Shown one piece after another: positions 44,773-57,130 of a DNA stretch of 64,000 bases; within the stretch, counting starts at the first letter, position 1; the number at the start of each line of letters is the position of its first letter. The notes beneath the pieces are model-generated. The model was not told where the DNA came from and did no database searches. It saw only the letters and a list, made by a program, of their open reading frames with translations. Made by a program: the position numbers and the translations under genes. The DNA is from Lagopus muta (lineage: Eukaryota > Chordata > Aves > Galliformes > Phasianidae), in the NCBI RefSeq assembly GCF_023343835.1, contig NC_064449.1, forward strand, positions 4,687,778-4,751,777, read 5' to 3'.

Positions 44773-45339
44773 GCCCGCCGCCGCTCCTGCCTTTTGTTCT
44801 CCCCTCGTCGGGTTACAGCCGTGCGGGCCGAGGGGATGCGGCCCGTCGGTACCGCGGGCGGAGCCGCCCCGGAACCGGGCCGCCCCGCCGCTCCCCGGCC
44901 CCCCCGGGCTTCACGCCCCGTTGGGAGGGAGGGAGTGAGGCGCCGGGAGCCGCGGCCGGACGGCGCAGGGCTGCCGGGGGCTGCAGCACCGGCTGGGGGG
45001 GAGAGGAGAAGGAGAACGAGGAAGAAGAGAAGGAGGAGGTGCGGGGCTGCGCACTGCTGCCCCGGGCTGACGATGCTGCTTCGCCTCCGGCCGTCTGCAT
45101 CTGCAGCGAGGCAGCACCTGGCTGCAAGTTGCACACACGCTGCAAGCGCTTCCTTCCAGTCCCGGAGCTGGTTTCTGCTCTCACTGGGATGGTGTTCGAA
45201 ATTGGGACTGCTCTGCGTGGCAGCTTGGGAGGGGGTTTGAAAAGTGGTGCTGAAATCCCACAAATGTTCACCATTCTCCGCCCCGTGCGTGCTTTGTGGG
45301 GCCACAAAAGCTCTTGGAGCTGCCTCAAAGAAGGTTAGA

Positions 45340-48300
45340 AGAAATGGGTCAGATGTTCTGCTTTCGTCTGTGACAGTTCATTAAAGGACTGATGCCTGGG
45401 TCGAAGGGAGCAAGTGGGAGGGCAGTGAAGGTGTTTTCCAGTTCCCCTCCACAGGACAAAAACCATCCTCTGCACGCCTGGATGTTTCAGTGCCCACAGG
45501 GAAGACCTGATCTCTGGATTTAACGCAGGAAATGTGCCTGCATCACTGCTTTGCATTTGTGGGACTCTGTGGGAGCCCCTGTGTGTGCCTGGCCCTTCAC
45601 TCACCACCCACAGGAAGGCTCTCCTTGGGCAGGATGCTGAGGAAGGGGAAGGAAGGGTAAACCCCTGATTCGGGGATGCCAAAGCCTCCATCCGCTCAGC
45701 CTGGAGATGGAGGCAGGCAGCGCACAGCTCCAGTTTCTTGGTTCCTGTGGGGAAGAGGCTCTGCACTGTGTCAGCAGAGATTAGCAGCAAATTGGTTCAA
45801 GAAATGTATGCAAATAAGGAGACTTTGATCTCCAGCTGCCTGTGCTGGTGCATGGGGAGTGGGTAAAGCTTCCTAACTTCCCAGGCTGTATGACTGTTTT
45901 ATTCGTCTGTGATGAATTGTTCGTGTTCTACTTTATGGAAACCATATTTAGGATGTAAATACTGAATATGATAAGCAGATGCAAGAAGAGTGAGCCTGGT
46001 GGTGGCCTTGCTTGGACAGCACTGCAATGCTGAGCAAAGGAAGGTGAGGCAGAAAAGCAAAAGCCCACCTAGCACTGCGTGTCAGGCACTCAGGAGCGAT
46101 GTCCTGACCTGACCCTGCACAAATCTAACATGTAGAGCTGTAGAGCTCCACACCTCACAGCTCAGGCCCTGTCTGGCTCCCACTGTGAGCACTGGGGATG
46201 GCAGCTGTCCCTTGTTGGAGTGGGCACTGCAGGTATCCCAGAGGCCACACCTGTGGGTGCAGCCAGAGGGAAGAAGCAGGGAAAAGTGCTCGCAGGGCTC
46301 AGACTGCATGCTGTGGAGTGGACACTCCGCTGCTCTGGAACACACAGCAGTTCTTACTTTCTTGCCTAGCTCTGAGTCAGACAGCTGGGTTCCAGCAAGG
46401 AAAGTTTTCCTGCCTTTGTTTCGCTTTTCTTTAGTGTCTTTCATTTGAATGGCTGGTGTCTCCGGGAGCTCAGGGCCTTCAGCCCATGCCAGGGGAGGCT
46501 GTTGGCGCCCTGGGGAAGCAGGGAGAGGCGTGGGAGCAGCCTGAGAGGCAGCGACAGGCAGCTTGGCTCTTCTTAAAAAAGGGAGACTTGGGAAGGGGGT
46601 GTTCTGGGAAACACAGGCCTTACAGAGATGGGACAGAGATGGGATGTGCGTGAGAACAGCCGGTTCCTGCCAAGACACTGAGCACAAAAGAGAGCGCATG
46701 GTGTGTTTGGGATTCCAAGCATTTTCCAGCAGAGCAGGGACATGTTCAGCAGCAGGAAGATGGCCCACTGAGTGGGTTGGGAGCCTGTGTGCTCACCTTC
46801 TGCTGACAGCCCTACGTGCAGCCAGCACCAGCCTTTTCTGCTAACACTGCTCTGCTAGGAGCTCTCGCGGCCACTGTCTGCCTGTACAGCCCTCAGCCTT
46901 ACATCGGTGTGCAGCTTGCTGAATGTACAGAGCATTCTGGCACAGGAGCACAGGGCTTCCACCCCAACCCCGGAGCACCAACAGGCTGTCACCTCTCAGT
47001 GCAAGTGCAGCCAGCTTGCTTTCCTGCAGCTTCTGCTAGGCTGGAGCAACCTTTGGGGATCAGGGAGCTCGTGGTGGCTGCAGGAGATCCATAGCAACCT
47101 TCATGACTGGGAGGTCCCACCAGCGCATGGATTTTCTTGCTCGACAGCTGCCTCAGTGCCTGCTGGTCTGTGAGCTGAGGCTGGGCTGCACACTTTGTTC
47201 CTTGGTGCCTGAGTTGTGATGGGGCTCAGACCAGGAGCCTTTGGCCAGCCAGAGCTGCCAACAGGAATGAGAATGGTAGAGATGTTTGTGAGGCAGGGCT
47301 CGGCTGTGTCATGTGTATGATGAGCTCTGTGGTCTCAGGAACAGTGAGCATGGGGGTTCCTTGCCCTTTTGTTGCAGCCAGCCTCCCTTGCTCACTTTTT
47401 CCAGCTCTCTGGATACAATCCCTGTTTAGCTGGATTTGGAGGACAATTTGCAGGACCATAGTGCCAAAGCATCTTGTTCCTTTGGTGCTAATCATGACAT
47501 GAGCCTCGCAAGGAACCACAGCCAGTGCTAACAGTGTGCAAGATGAAGGAAACAGCAGTTCTGATTTCTCTCTGTTGTGAATAGCAAATAGTGTAACTCT
47601 CAGCCAGTGGGACATTTCAGTGTGAAACGGCAGCGAGACGCTGCTGTGAGAATTTGGACTGAGAGCAGGAGAGAGAAGAGGTCTGAGAGAGAAGAGGAAG
47701 GGGGAGGTGAGAGACAAACTGAATTTCAATGGATTAGGCCTGTCTGTCCAAAGTCCTTTTGTTTCCTGCCACTTCCCTGGTGTGACTTTCGCAGCTGTGT
47801 GCTGTGGGGCTGAGGGCCTGGCCTCAGGATCCCTGCAAAGTCAGCAGTGCACTGCACCTCTGGGGCATTGCTGTGAGCAGCTGGAGGAGGGTCCTGAAGC
47901 CAGCGCCCCAGGACACAGTAACCCTTTTGGTTCCTCTGATGTCCTTCTTGTTCCCTGGGTAGGTGACGGCCTCGTGAATTGTCTCCGTCACCACAGCTCC
48001 GCGGGCAATAAATGGGAAAGCATCACCATCAGGCGAGTCACTGCTCTCACCCTCTCATTTTCAGAGGTTCTCTTTTGCTTTGGCCCTGGCGTCATGTTTT
48101 CCTGGGCAGCCAAAGCGGATGTTTGTGCAGGTGCTGGTAGGTGCAAACAGGGCTGGGGGGCATATGTGGTGAGCTGCCCTTGGAAACGCCAGGGCTGGGG
48201 AGGATTTCCCTCTTGGACAGCCCTTGAGTTACCAGATGCTGCTCCTCAGCTGGCAGCCCAGCACAGGAGTGTGGTGAGGGAGCAGTAGGAGGACTTGGAA

Positions 48301-51300
48301 TCAGAAGCAGAAAGGTAAAGTAGCATCTAAAGTAATTTGTGAACGTTTCGGTTGGTTGGCGAGGCGCTTGGCTTCGAAGCTCTTCATAATTTTTAATGAG
48401 GTGACTTAAATTGTGCAAGTTGTCCTGAATCCAAACCAAGCCTCTTGAGAGTCCCAAAGTAAAGTGGCCTTAATGTTTTTTCCCCAGATTTCTCTTCAAC
48501 CAGGCTCATACAGCAGCCTTGGCATGAATTTCTAGAAAGTTCTGGTTAGGCCAGAAAGTTACACATGGCCAGTAGTGCTTATTCTGCACTTGTCTGTGAC
48601 TGACTTCCATTGCAACTTCACCGACCTTAACTTTGACTGAAGGCCACAGCCCCACTGCAACTGCATCCAGCTCTGGGATTTGCCCCCGGCCAGCAGCTCC
48701 CTGCCCCACAGTGGTTTTGTGGCTCCAGGCCCCGGTGTTTGTTGTCAATCAGCCCCTGGTCTGTGCCAGGAGCGGGGCGCACACGAACAGCGGCGAGAAG
48801 CACTGCCGCAAGATAAGCCGGGCAAGGAAAACACATCCATCTGTATGTCTCTTGGCCAGGGATGGAGTTTCATCTGCTGGTGTTTTCCTGGCAGAGGCTC
48901 AGCGCATAACACAATTCACCTCACAAGCCAGACGCCTGGGAGCCAGCTCCCATTTCTGGTGAGAGATGTCAGCAATGAGGGCAAGCAGGAGGAGCTGGTG
49001 GCCAGAAGAACCTGGCCGAGCCTCTGTGGCAGCACAGATCTGCCTGCATGCACAGCTGTGTTCACTCCTGAACAAAAGGGCAAACCCCACACCCTGCGAG
49101 CAGCCCCTGCCCAGGTGTAGAGCTTTAAGCCCATGGCATGGACACAGCACAAACAAGTGGTCCTCAGAGGCCGTGAGCCAGAGCAGCAGCATGGAGCAGT
49201 CGGCCGCAGCCTGTGGCTCGGTGTCTGATAGCAGGTTGCTGGTGCTGTCTTGCAGCATGTTCAACCTGCTGGTTTTTCTGCGATGAAATGTCCTGGTGAG
49301 ACACCCCCCACCCTTGCCTCTCTCTGATCCCCTCCAAAGCGGAGCTGAGATTGGAATGTCTCCTGATACGATTCCCTCTAGCCTAAGGGGGATTGCATTA
49401 ATAAAATGCAATATGAGATGTGAAGGCACTGGGGGAGGGAGGCAGCCAGGACTGCTGGGACAAGGCTGTTAGGAACGTGCTGTGGGTCTGCTGGAAATGT
49501 CCCATCCTGTCCTTCCTCGCTTCCCCTGTCCCCTGCACTGAGCTGTGGAATTCAGGGTGTGGGTTGAGGTGTTCTTCAAGCACGTTTCTGCTCGGGGCAG
49601 CCAAACTCCTGGTCCCCCCTCTCACTCTCACTCGCTCCTCAGCAAATGGCACTGAAGCAGCAGGTTCCTCTCTCCTAGCACCTCTTTCCCGCACAGCCTG
49701 CCTGCCCCTGACACCCTCCTACCCCTCCATATCACTCAGGCATCTCTTCAGCCTGTGCTCTTGCCTGCAGTAAGCTGAAGCCAGACAAAAAGCATGCAGT
49801 GTTCCAGTGGAGGAGCACACGGCTGTCTCTGCCTTGAGCTCAGCTCTCTGCGGTGGAGGCTGCAACTGAAAGAGCATTTCAGCAGAAGTAACCACAGACC
49901 AGTGCAGAACCAGAGTTCCCTGTGCATTTGCAGGGGCTGTTAGCCTTCCACATGGAGGGAAGACACCATCAACTGCTTCTACAGAGGACAGAAAGGAAAG
50001 GCAAAGATATTTCCAGCCAAGAACAGATGTTGGGAGCTGCTGGGCTGGACAGTCAGTAGGGCAGAGGAGAACAATGGAGTGATTGAAATCCATGAGGGAT
50101 TTTGAAGAGCTGAAACAAAGGACCCTGAATCACAGGTGGTTGTGAACTGCTTGCAGAGAGGCTGCACCATTGCTCGGGGTCTTTCAGGCGGCCATATAGG
50201 CGTTATGTCCTCGCTTGGGAACGTGGGGGATCTGGGGGAGGTAGCCTGTAAATGTAATATTGTAGTTCAAAGCAGTAGCTGTTCATGAGTTGGTGCTAAC
50301 AGCCTCCTTAAAGGTCACAGATCCTCTGCATGAGACACAGCCCCCACCCTCACTTCCATGCTCACTCGTGTGTTGCTTTGCTCAGGCTCCTCTGAGCCAG
50401 AAGTCCCCTCTGCTTGGGAGAACTGCTGGGAGCAGCGCTCTGGAGATGTTTGCTGTGTCTGCAGCACAGAGGAGGGAAGTGAGACCAACCAGGGAGCAGA
50501 ACAGAGGGAAGCGGCCTCTGGGCAGACGTTTGGATGAGAAGGCAGTGCCAAGCCCCATTGCTGGGACAGCGCAGGTGAAACACGGAGCCCCATCAAGGCG
50601 TGAGCTCGCTGCAGGGCTGCACAGCAGTGCATCCCTGTGGGGGTGTGTGAGCTCGCCGCTTTAGACTCCGTGAAACAGCCTGGCAGATCCCATCAGGATA
50701 AAGGCAGCACACTGCAGCCTTATTGCTCAGCTCCTTTAACTGCACACGAATCAAATGTGCTGTGACTGTTCTGTTGTACGCTTACGGGTTCTCAGTTGCA
50801 TTGAAGGAAACAAAACAGGGTTCAGGTTTACCATCTTGCCTTGCATTAGCAGTAAATTCACACTGCTCACACTGCTGTCCTCGTGATCTGAGTGTATGCT
50901 GGAGATGTTGTGGAGGAGGTCATTTCATTAGGACTAACTGATGATTTTTGGGACACACAGGCCCTTCTTTGACTGGGTTCAATACATGTCTCCTCTTTCT
51001 GCATCGAGAGATGAGGGGAATTCCTCCTACAAAGTAAGGTGTTCACCACTCAGCAGTTCATTTTCCCCCAGGGAAAATGAATCCAGCTTCCATGCTTGGT
51101 ACCTTTCTCCACAGGCAGCTCACAGTGGGACAGGTAAATGCAGAAATGGACTTAGACCTCTCAGGATCCATGGATGTGGCTGAGAGAAGCCTCTTTTGAT
51201 GGGGAAAGGCTCTCCAAAAATGGGGAGCAGAACAATCTTGCTAATGGTCAGATGTTCTCCAGCAGCCAGGCCCTGGAGTTCAGTGGGAAACACTTGTGAC

Positions 51301-52460
51301 ATTGATGGATTAGCATTAGGAAGAGCCTTGATACCAGAAGTGGACACACACGAATGAGTTAAAACCATTTAATTGCTTTGTGAAATGTATTGAAAACTAC
51401 GCCGTTCATCTGTTGAAACTTCACAGCTGTTGAGATTGCCCTCAGGGCAAACCACATCCAAGAAATGGCATGTAGATCTTGGGAGCACAAGACTTGAAAG
51501 ATGAAACTGTGCTCTGTAGCTGCCTTTGCTTCCCCTGTAGCCATGTCCAGCCACCCGCTGCTCCTCCGGCTGGACGCTCCTTAAGTCCTCCCTTTCCCAT
51601 CTCTGATGAGCAAACATCAGCTGGAGAGTTGCAGTGTGTCTCTGACATCACAGCTTCGTGGTCCCTTGGGGGAGCCAGCAGTGAGTGCTGCAGAAATGTG
51701 CCCGTTTACTCATGAAAAATCTGAGTTACTTTTAGTGGCGGCAGCTTCCCTGGTTTTGTTTGGTTGGTTGCAAGTTCTGCTTGCAGAAAACTTCACAGGA
51801 TAAAAGAGTGGTGCTCTGTATGGACTTGGAAGACTGAACTCAACCACTCAGCACAAGCAAAATTAGGGGCAGCCAGGGCTCAAAAACACAAACAGGACAT
51901 GAGAAACTGCAACACGTACTCAGTCCCAAGTGATTCACGGGGTAATTTTGAGTAACAAACACATGGGTAAGGACTGGAGGTTTTGTTGCTCTTTTTTGGG
52001 ACCATCCACAACACAAACATTGGCCAATCCACCCGACGCTTTCTTTTCCTTTGAACGCTTTGCCCAGATCCCCCAGCAGCCGTCCTGCGCCGCTCGCTGT
52101 GAACGCAGACAACGCAACGCAGGCACAGCCACAGCGCTGCCCAGATCTGCCCATGCACGCAGTAGCTGGGCGCTCCAAGCGCAGACGTGCAGCTGGGGAG
52201 GCTCCATAGGCATCCGCTCAGTGCGACGTGGGGCAGGGATGGAAGGAAGGGCTGCGTGCAGAGCCTGGGTAAGGCTGCCTGGGAGCTGCGGGTGGCACCG
52301 AGCCCCTCAGCAGGGCTGCAGCCTGGCAGGGAGAGCGGCTGGCTGTCCGCGGGTGGGGGGAAGGAGATGTGTGATGGAGGCAGAGGGTTGCATTCCTTAC
52401 CTGTGAAATAACCCCTTGAAATCAAATGCTCGGGGAATTCCGAGGTCTCTGCAGCAACAT
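45340..52460. other. Gene-poor interval upstream of MMP11
   Basis: About 7 kb with no supported gene. Several open frames of 100-230 codons occur, but they lack family signatures, paired splice sites or plausible starts, and most overlap open frames on the other strand. A modestly CpG-enriched patch lies at about 52,060-52,360, just before the candidate small gene at 52,551. No recognisable transposon, tRNA or other RNA gene was seen. Confidence 0.4.
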
Positions 52461-52550
52461 TTCGGTGGTGACAGTGTGAGGATTTAAGTGAGGCGGGCTC
52501 TGCAAAGGGAGATTATTATCTGCTTTTAGACCAAGAGAGCAGTGGGAAAA

Positions 52551-53598
52551 ATGGACCCACTTTTTGCAAACCTCGTCTTACTGATCCTGCTGCTACCTGG
52601 AAGGGACGCACAGCCCAGCGCTGAGTTACTCACAAAGAATTGGTTTGGGGTAAATCGTTCCAGAACTATTCAGAAATTAACTGCTGTCTTTCAGATTTAT
52701 AGGTCTCCTCATCCAAAATGAATTTTAAGTGTAGGCAAGCCCTAACACTTGAATTATTATGTAAGGAGGAATCTTACAGAGCAGAAGGGAAAGAGGCAGA
52801 TACAAGGCTATGGAACAAGATCACATTTGGACTGAAAAACAGGCAGTAGGAAGTTTGGTCTCTGTTGGGGTGATGGCCTGCTGCAGACAGAGCCGTGCTG
52901 CACACACCAGCTCTGCGTGGGGCAATGCAGTGCAGTGCTGGTGCAGCCGGCTGCCACAGCAGGAGCAAACAGAGCTGGTGGTGCTGCTGGCTGTGGGCTG
53001 TGCGCGCTGAGCCGTCTCAGACAGCCACACTAAATTACCTCATTAGCACCGCGGCAGTAGCCGGGCTCCTCGGCGCATACCTTCCTCCCACAGCACAGAA
53101 CAGCTTTGTGTCTAATTAACCAAATCAAAGGGTCCCGGAGACACAGCTTACAGAGATGCCCTCAGCTTGAAGGCCAGACGCCTTCAGCGAGCTGCTGTGT
53201 GTGTGGTGGGACCAACAAGCCTTGATTTCCTATGGCTGGATGTCTTGCATTCCCCACGCCCCCACAGTCCCCTCGTCCCCCCAGCACAAGCCCTTTCTTC
53301 TCAGGCCCTCAGGGCCTCTGCTCCCCCTCAGCAGCAGGCACGGGGCTGCCCGGAGGGCTGCAGGATGAAGGAGGGCTATGGGAAATGGGGCTGGGGGCGG
53401 ATAGGTGCGGTGCTGCCTTGCAGTGGCTTTTCGGTTACATTCTGCCAGTTTGCCAGCTGTCTGCCTCTCTCTGCTGTTCATCAGTGGGAGAAAGACAGGG
53501 AAATGCTGAATGCAAAATGCTGCTGCTCTCACTGGGATGAGACGTGTTGTGCTCTGTGTGGAGCACAGCACTGCTGCCAGGGCAAGAGCTCTTCCTGA
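52551..53598 (+). CDS. Speculative two-exon secreted Cys-rich peptide
   Basis: An ATG at 52,551 opens a signal-peptide-like frame (MDPLFANLVLLILLLPG, then a polar stretch). It reaches a usable donor at phase 0 (TTTGGG|GTAAAT, exon 52,551-52,649). The next strong acceptor I find in the same phase (a pyrimidine-rich tract ending TTCATCAG) starts 53,485-53,598. That stretch encodes 37 residues with eight cysteines in the pattern CCC-x6-CC-x2-C-x4-CC, then a stop. The predicted product is about 70 residues. A TATA-like GATTTAAG lies about 70 bp upstream of the ATG. Against it: no poly(A) signal is evident downstream, the intron is chosen only by phase and strength, and the second exon lies within a longer stop-free stretch that may be chance. 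No family is recognised. Confidence 0.25.
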
Positions 53599-54880
53599 CG
53601 CTGTGGGAGGAAGGATTTTGGGGTGCTGTCTGCACAGAAGAGGAGACAAAAGTTGTTTTCAGGCAAATCCATTTGCTGGAAGTGTGGGAGCTGCATCCCT
53701 CCCCCTGCACGCCCTGTCTGCCCTGCTCCTGCAGTGCAGGGGTGGCTTGCGTTACAAACACTTCTCTCTTCCCCCCATGCTGGAAACTTGATTCTACAAA
53801 AACACTTTCAGAGCAGCTAATTACCAACCCTGCAGTGGCTGGGCGCTCTAATTCCTGCCGGTCAGTGAACCAGCCCAAGGAGCTGCTTTTTCTAAGTTGC
53901 TGAATGTACAAACGCAGCCCTGGAGCCATAACACAGCTGAGGTATTTTTTTCCCTGGACAACTTCCGGATCCATGTCAATTTTGGGAATTTCTTTCACTC
54001 ACAGGGCAGAAGGAGCATCCAAAGATGCAGCAGGGAACCAGGCCTGGGAGCAGCCACAGACCTGCAGAGACACAGGAGCCCAGCTGGGTGTGATTACCAG
54101 CAGATCGGTTTGAAGGTAAAGCTGGCTCCTGCCAGCCCGTCTGTCTGCGATCTGAGGGCTCCCTTTGGGTGTCTCGGTGCGTTCCCACCTCCCAGCAACG
54201 TCCACGCCTTCAGAGGTTTCCTTGATCTGCTGGTTTGTATCCAGAGGGCTGCTGTGAAAACTGTTGTGCTGGTCAGTGGCTGAGACCACATCACTGCTCC
54301 CCGCTCTCCTCCCTGGCTCCCTTTCTCTCTGCCCCATTTGCAGACCGCTCCTCTCCCTTTTCCAAGCCCTTCATTATCCACCTCTCCTCCGCCCACCGCC
54401 TCTCATGCAGCACAGCCCGGCTCCACTGCCCATTGCCAGCAAGCCCCTTCACGCTCTGCTCCTGCAAAGTCAAACCGGGTCACGGAGCAGACAGAACTGC
54501 GGTCAGTGGCTCTGCGGAGGCAGATGCCATCACACAAATGTATCCTCCTGTGCTGCATGCCCGCCTGTCAGCACAGAAGGCTTGGCTACATCTCCATGGG
54601 CCTTTCCCACAGAGGCAGCTGAAGCACGTCGGGGGCTGAGCAGCGTGCCCGTGCGGCAGGGGTGGGCTGTGCCGGCCTGGGGAACGAGCCTAGGGCCGGC
54701 CCCGCGCTGCGGGCTGCCGGGCTGCTCCGGGTGAGGCCAGACCGACGGCAGCGCCTGCAGCTCCCTCCCTGTTCGCCAGGGGGCGCCGCGGTGCCCGAGC
54801 CCGAGAGCGGCAGCGCCCCCTGGCGGGCCGGACGGGGCCCAGGCGGCACCGCTCGGGACGGACGGCTTCGGACGACGGCT
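53599..54880. other. Spacer before CHCHD10
   Basis: No gene is supported here. The left part is unique sequence; from about 54,640 the GC and CpG content rises into the CHCHD10 CpG island. Confidence 0.4.
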
Positions 54881-54963
54881 GTGAGCGTGCGCAAGGAGTC
54901 ACGTGGGAGGAGGGGCCGTTCTTAAGGCGGCGCGCGTGGGCACCTGGGCAGAACGTAGCGGGG
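54880..54963 (+). promoter_or_regulatory. CHCHD10: CHCHD10 CpG-island promoter
   Basis: CpG-dense sequence directly upstream of the CHCHD10 ATG. GCGTGCGCAA at 54,885-54,894 contains an NRF1 half-site, and CACGTG at 54,900-54,905 is a canonical E-box. NRF1 sites are common in promoters of nuclear genes for mitochondrial proteins. No TATA box is seen. Confidence 0.5.
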
Positions 54964-55958
54964 ATGGCGCGGGGCGGTCGGAGCAGCAGGTCGCGGCCCG
55001 CGGCGCCGCCGGCACCCGCCAGGTACGGGCTGGGACGGGAGGGACTGTCTGTCCGCTCGTGTCCGCCCGGCTCTCTGACTCTGCTCTGTTCCGCAGCGCG
55101 GCCCCAGCGGCCCCGGTGCCGGCGGCGCAGCCGGCGCAGCCGGCACAGCCCGGGCTGATGGCGCAGATGGCGAGCACGGCGGCGGGGGTGGCCGTGGGCT
55201 CCGCCGTGGGACACGTCGTGGGCAGCGCCCTCACCGGAGCCTTCAGCGGCTCCTCCGAACCGCCCAGAGCGGCGGTGCCCGCGCAGGTAGGAGCCGGGCC
55301 GGCGGGCGGGGTGACCTTGTGCCGCCCTTGTGCGGGGCCGCGCCGCTGCGGGACGGCCTGAGAGCCCGGAGCTGCGGCTCACCGCGTCGCGCCCGCCCGC
55401 AGGAGCCCCGGCAGCAGCCCGTTGTGCAGCCGCAGTCCCCGTACGGGCCGTGCCACTACGAGATGAAGCAGTTCCTGGAGTGCGCTACCAACCAGCAGGA
55501 CCTGACCTTGTGCGAGGGCTTCAGCGAGGCCCTGAAACAGTGCAAGTACAGCAACGGTGAGCGCGTGCTGACCCCGATGGGGGGCTGCTGTCAGGACAGG
55601 GGCTGAGGGGGCGTGAAGGTTGCTGAGCAGCCTGCTGTGTGGCCTCAGGCCTTCTGTTTGGCAGTGGTTCTGCCCTGTGAGTGCCCTTCCTGTGCCCTGG
55701 AATGCTGCAGGGAGCTGGGAAGGGCAGGGGATTGCCCTCACTGCCCCTCGGGGGGGGGTCACACAGGTGCTCTCCTCTTGTTGCCCTGAGAACCATGCTG
55801 CTGTTAGTGCACTGCTTCCTAATGCCTTCTGAGTTTGTTACTGGCAGATTTCAGTGACTGTGTCTCAGCTTAGGCTGATCTACTTATGTTGGAGAGCACT
55901 TGCTAATTGCTGCTGACCTTGTGCTTTCTCCCCTGCAGGTGTTTCTTCTCTCCTGTGA
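54964..55958 (+). CDS. CHCHD10: CHCHD10, mitochondrial twin CX9C protein
   Basis: Four coding exons: 54,964-55,022; 55,094-55,286; 55,403-55,556; 55,939-55,958. Boundaries are GT-AG and phases agree, giving 141 residues (human 142). The protein belongs to the mitochondrial intermembrane space, is linked to cristae organisation, and is imported and oxidised by the MIA40 pathway. Visible parts are a basic, Arg/Ser/Pro/Ala-rich N-terminus acting as a targeting region; the conserved hydrophobic segment [20 protein letters not shown] followed by [11 protein letters not shown]; and the CHCH domain with two CX9C motifs (Cys101/Cys111 and Cys121/Cys131), with [13 protein letters not shown] as the family signature. 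The last exon encodes only five complete codons before the stop, matching the human SSLP-type end. It is divergent from MMP11, with about 10 kb between them, as in the reversed human order. Confidence 0.95.
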
Positions 55959-56157
55959 AGAATCTGCTCCCCTGTAGGAAGGAGAAGAGCTGGTGTAGAG
56001 CCGTGTTGCCTGCAGGGAGTGAAGGAAGGACGGACAGGTGCTGAGCTGAGGGAACGGCTGGGAGAGGAGCCCTCTAGTGGTCCTTCACTTCTGGACTAGT
56101 AGGGAAGGAAAAGAACAGTTGAGGCTGTGGAAATTAGTGCTCTATTTATCATGGAGA

Positions 56158-56163
56158 AATAAA
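56158..56163 (+). promoter_or_regulatory. CHCHD10: CHCHD10 poly(A) signal
   Basis: AATAAA 200 nt past the CHCHD10 stop codon, giving a short 3' UTR of about 220 nt. Confidence 0.8.
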
Positions 56164-57130
56164 GAAGCTTATTTGGAAGTACTACCTGTGCATGTTCCTT
56201 ATTTAACACGACGGCTGAAATCAAGCTAGCTGAATATTACCTGTTACCCGCTTACAGGGCGAGGCACATGTTTGTGTAACTTCTGCAGACAGGAGCTGCA
56301 GCCTAGCTGGAACTGTACCTGTGTGACTTGGTGAAAGTAGGTAGCACAGCTGAGATGGGGTTGGCAGTGCTGCAGACAGAGCAGAGGCTGGAAAGGTGAT
56401 AAGAGATGTCCTGCAGTGCTTCAGAAGTGTTTGCACGGATAACCTCTTCCTGAAGAGCTGTTCTGACGAGCTGGCAAGGTGTGACTGGGATGTGTTTGGC
56501 TGGTCTTGCTTAGTGTGTTATGCAATGTTCTCAAGGTCATCAGCATCGAGCGGAGTTCAGGGCTGCTTTCTGTTTACAGTCGTGGCAGCAGAACAAGTCT
56601 CATTACTGCTGCCTGCATGCTGTCTTTGGGAGATTCTGGTTCTTATCTGAGATCACTCCATATTCTTTATTACACAGCAGTGAGAGTGTAACAATTTCAA
56701 ATACTTGACCTGTGAGCTTTCACGTCAGAATGGATCTGGAAACTCTGCTGACCTCCAGCTGCTGAATGCTGAGCAATTTCTGGGCCTTGCTGGAGTTTGG
56801 AGTTGTGAAGAAGGCCAGATGGAGATGCTTCAAGTTGGCTGCAGTGTTTGAAGGTGCTGCCCCTCTCAAATGTCAGAGCCTAGATGCTTGGTAGTAGACA
56901 GTGTCCTGAGCTGCCCCTCTCCTCTCCCAGTGGTGCCTTGTGCTCTTCTGAGAGACAGCCAACCTCAGTTCTGCACTGCAGCTCTGGCTGCTGCCTGAAT
57001 TCACCTGTTAGAGCCAGAACAGCCATGGAGCTGTGCAGAGGGCTGTGATGTGGAGCAGGGCTGTCCCATGGGTGGTGTGTGAGGGGAACCATCAGCTCCC
57101 ATGGAGATGAGATGGGTGCCTGGCCCTTGC

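Noticed and set aside
45190-45205. GTTCGAAAT resembling a tRNA B box
   Set aside because: No matching A box or cloverleaf can be drawn around it.
44478-45338. Long overlapping open frames on both strands (over 240 codons) upstream of MMP11
   Set aside because: They lie in a CpG island where stop codons are rare, are proline/arginine/alanine-rich in several frames at once, and show no domain.
53897-54283. Plus-strand frame with an aromatic/polar stretch (VFFSLDNFRIHVNFGNFF)
   Set aside because: No start, no convincing splice pair, and no family; an equally long frame lies on the other strand.
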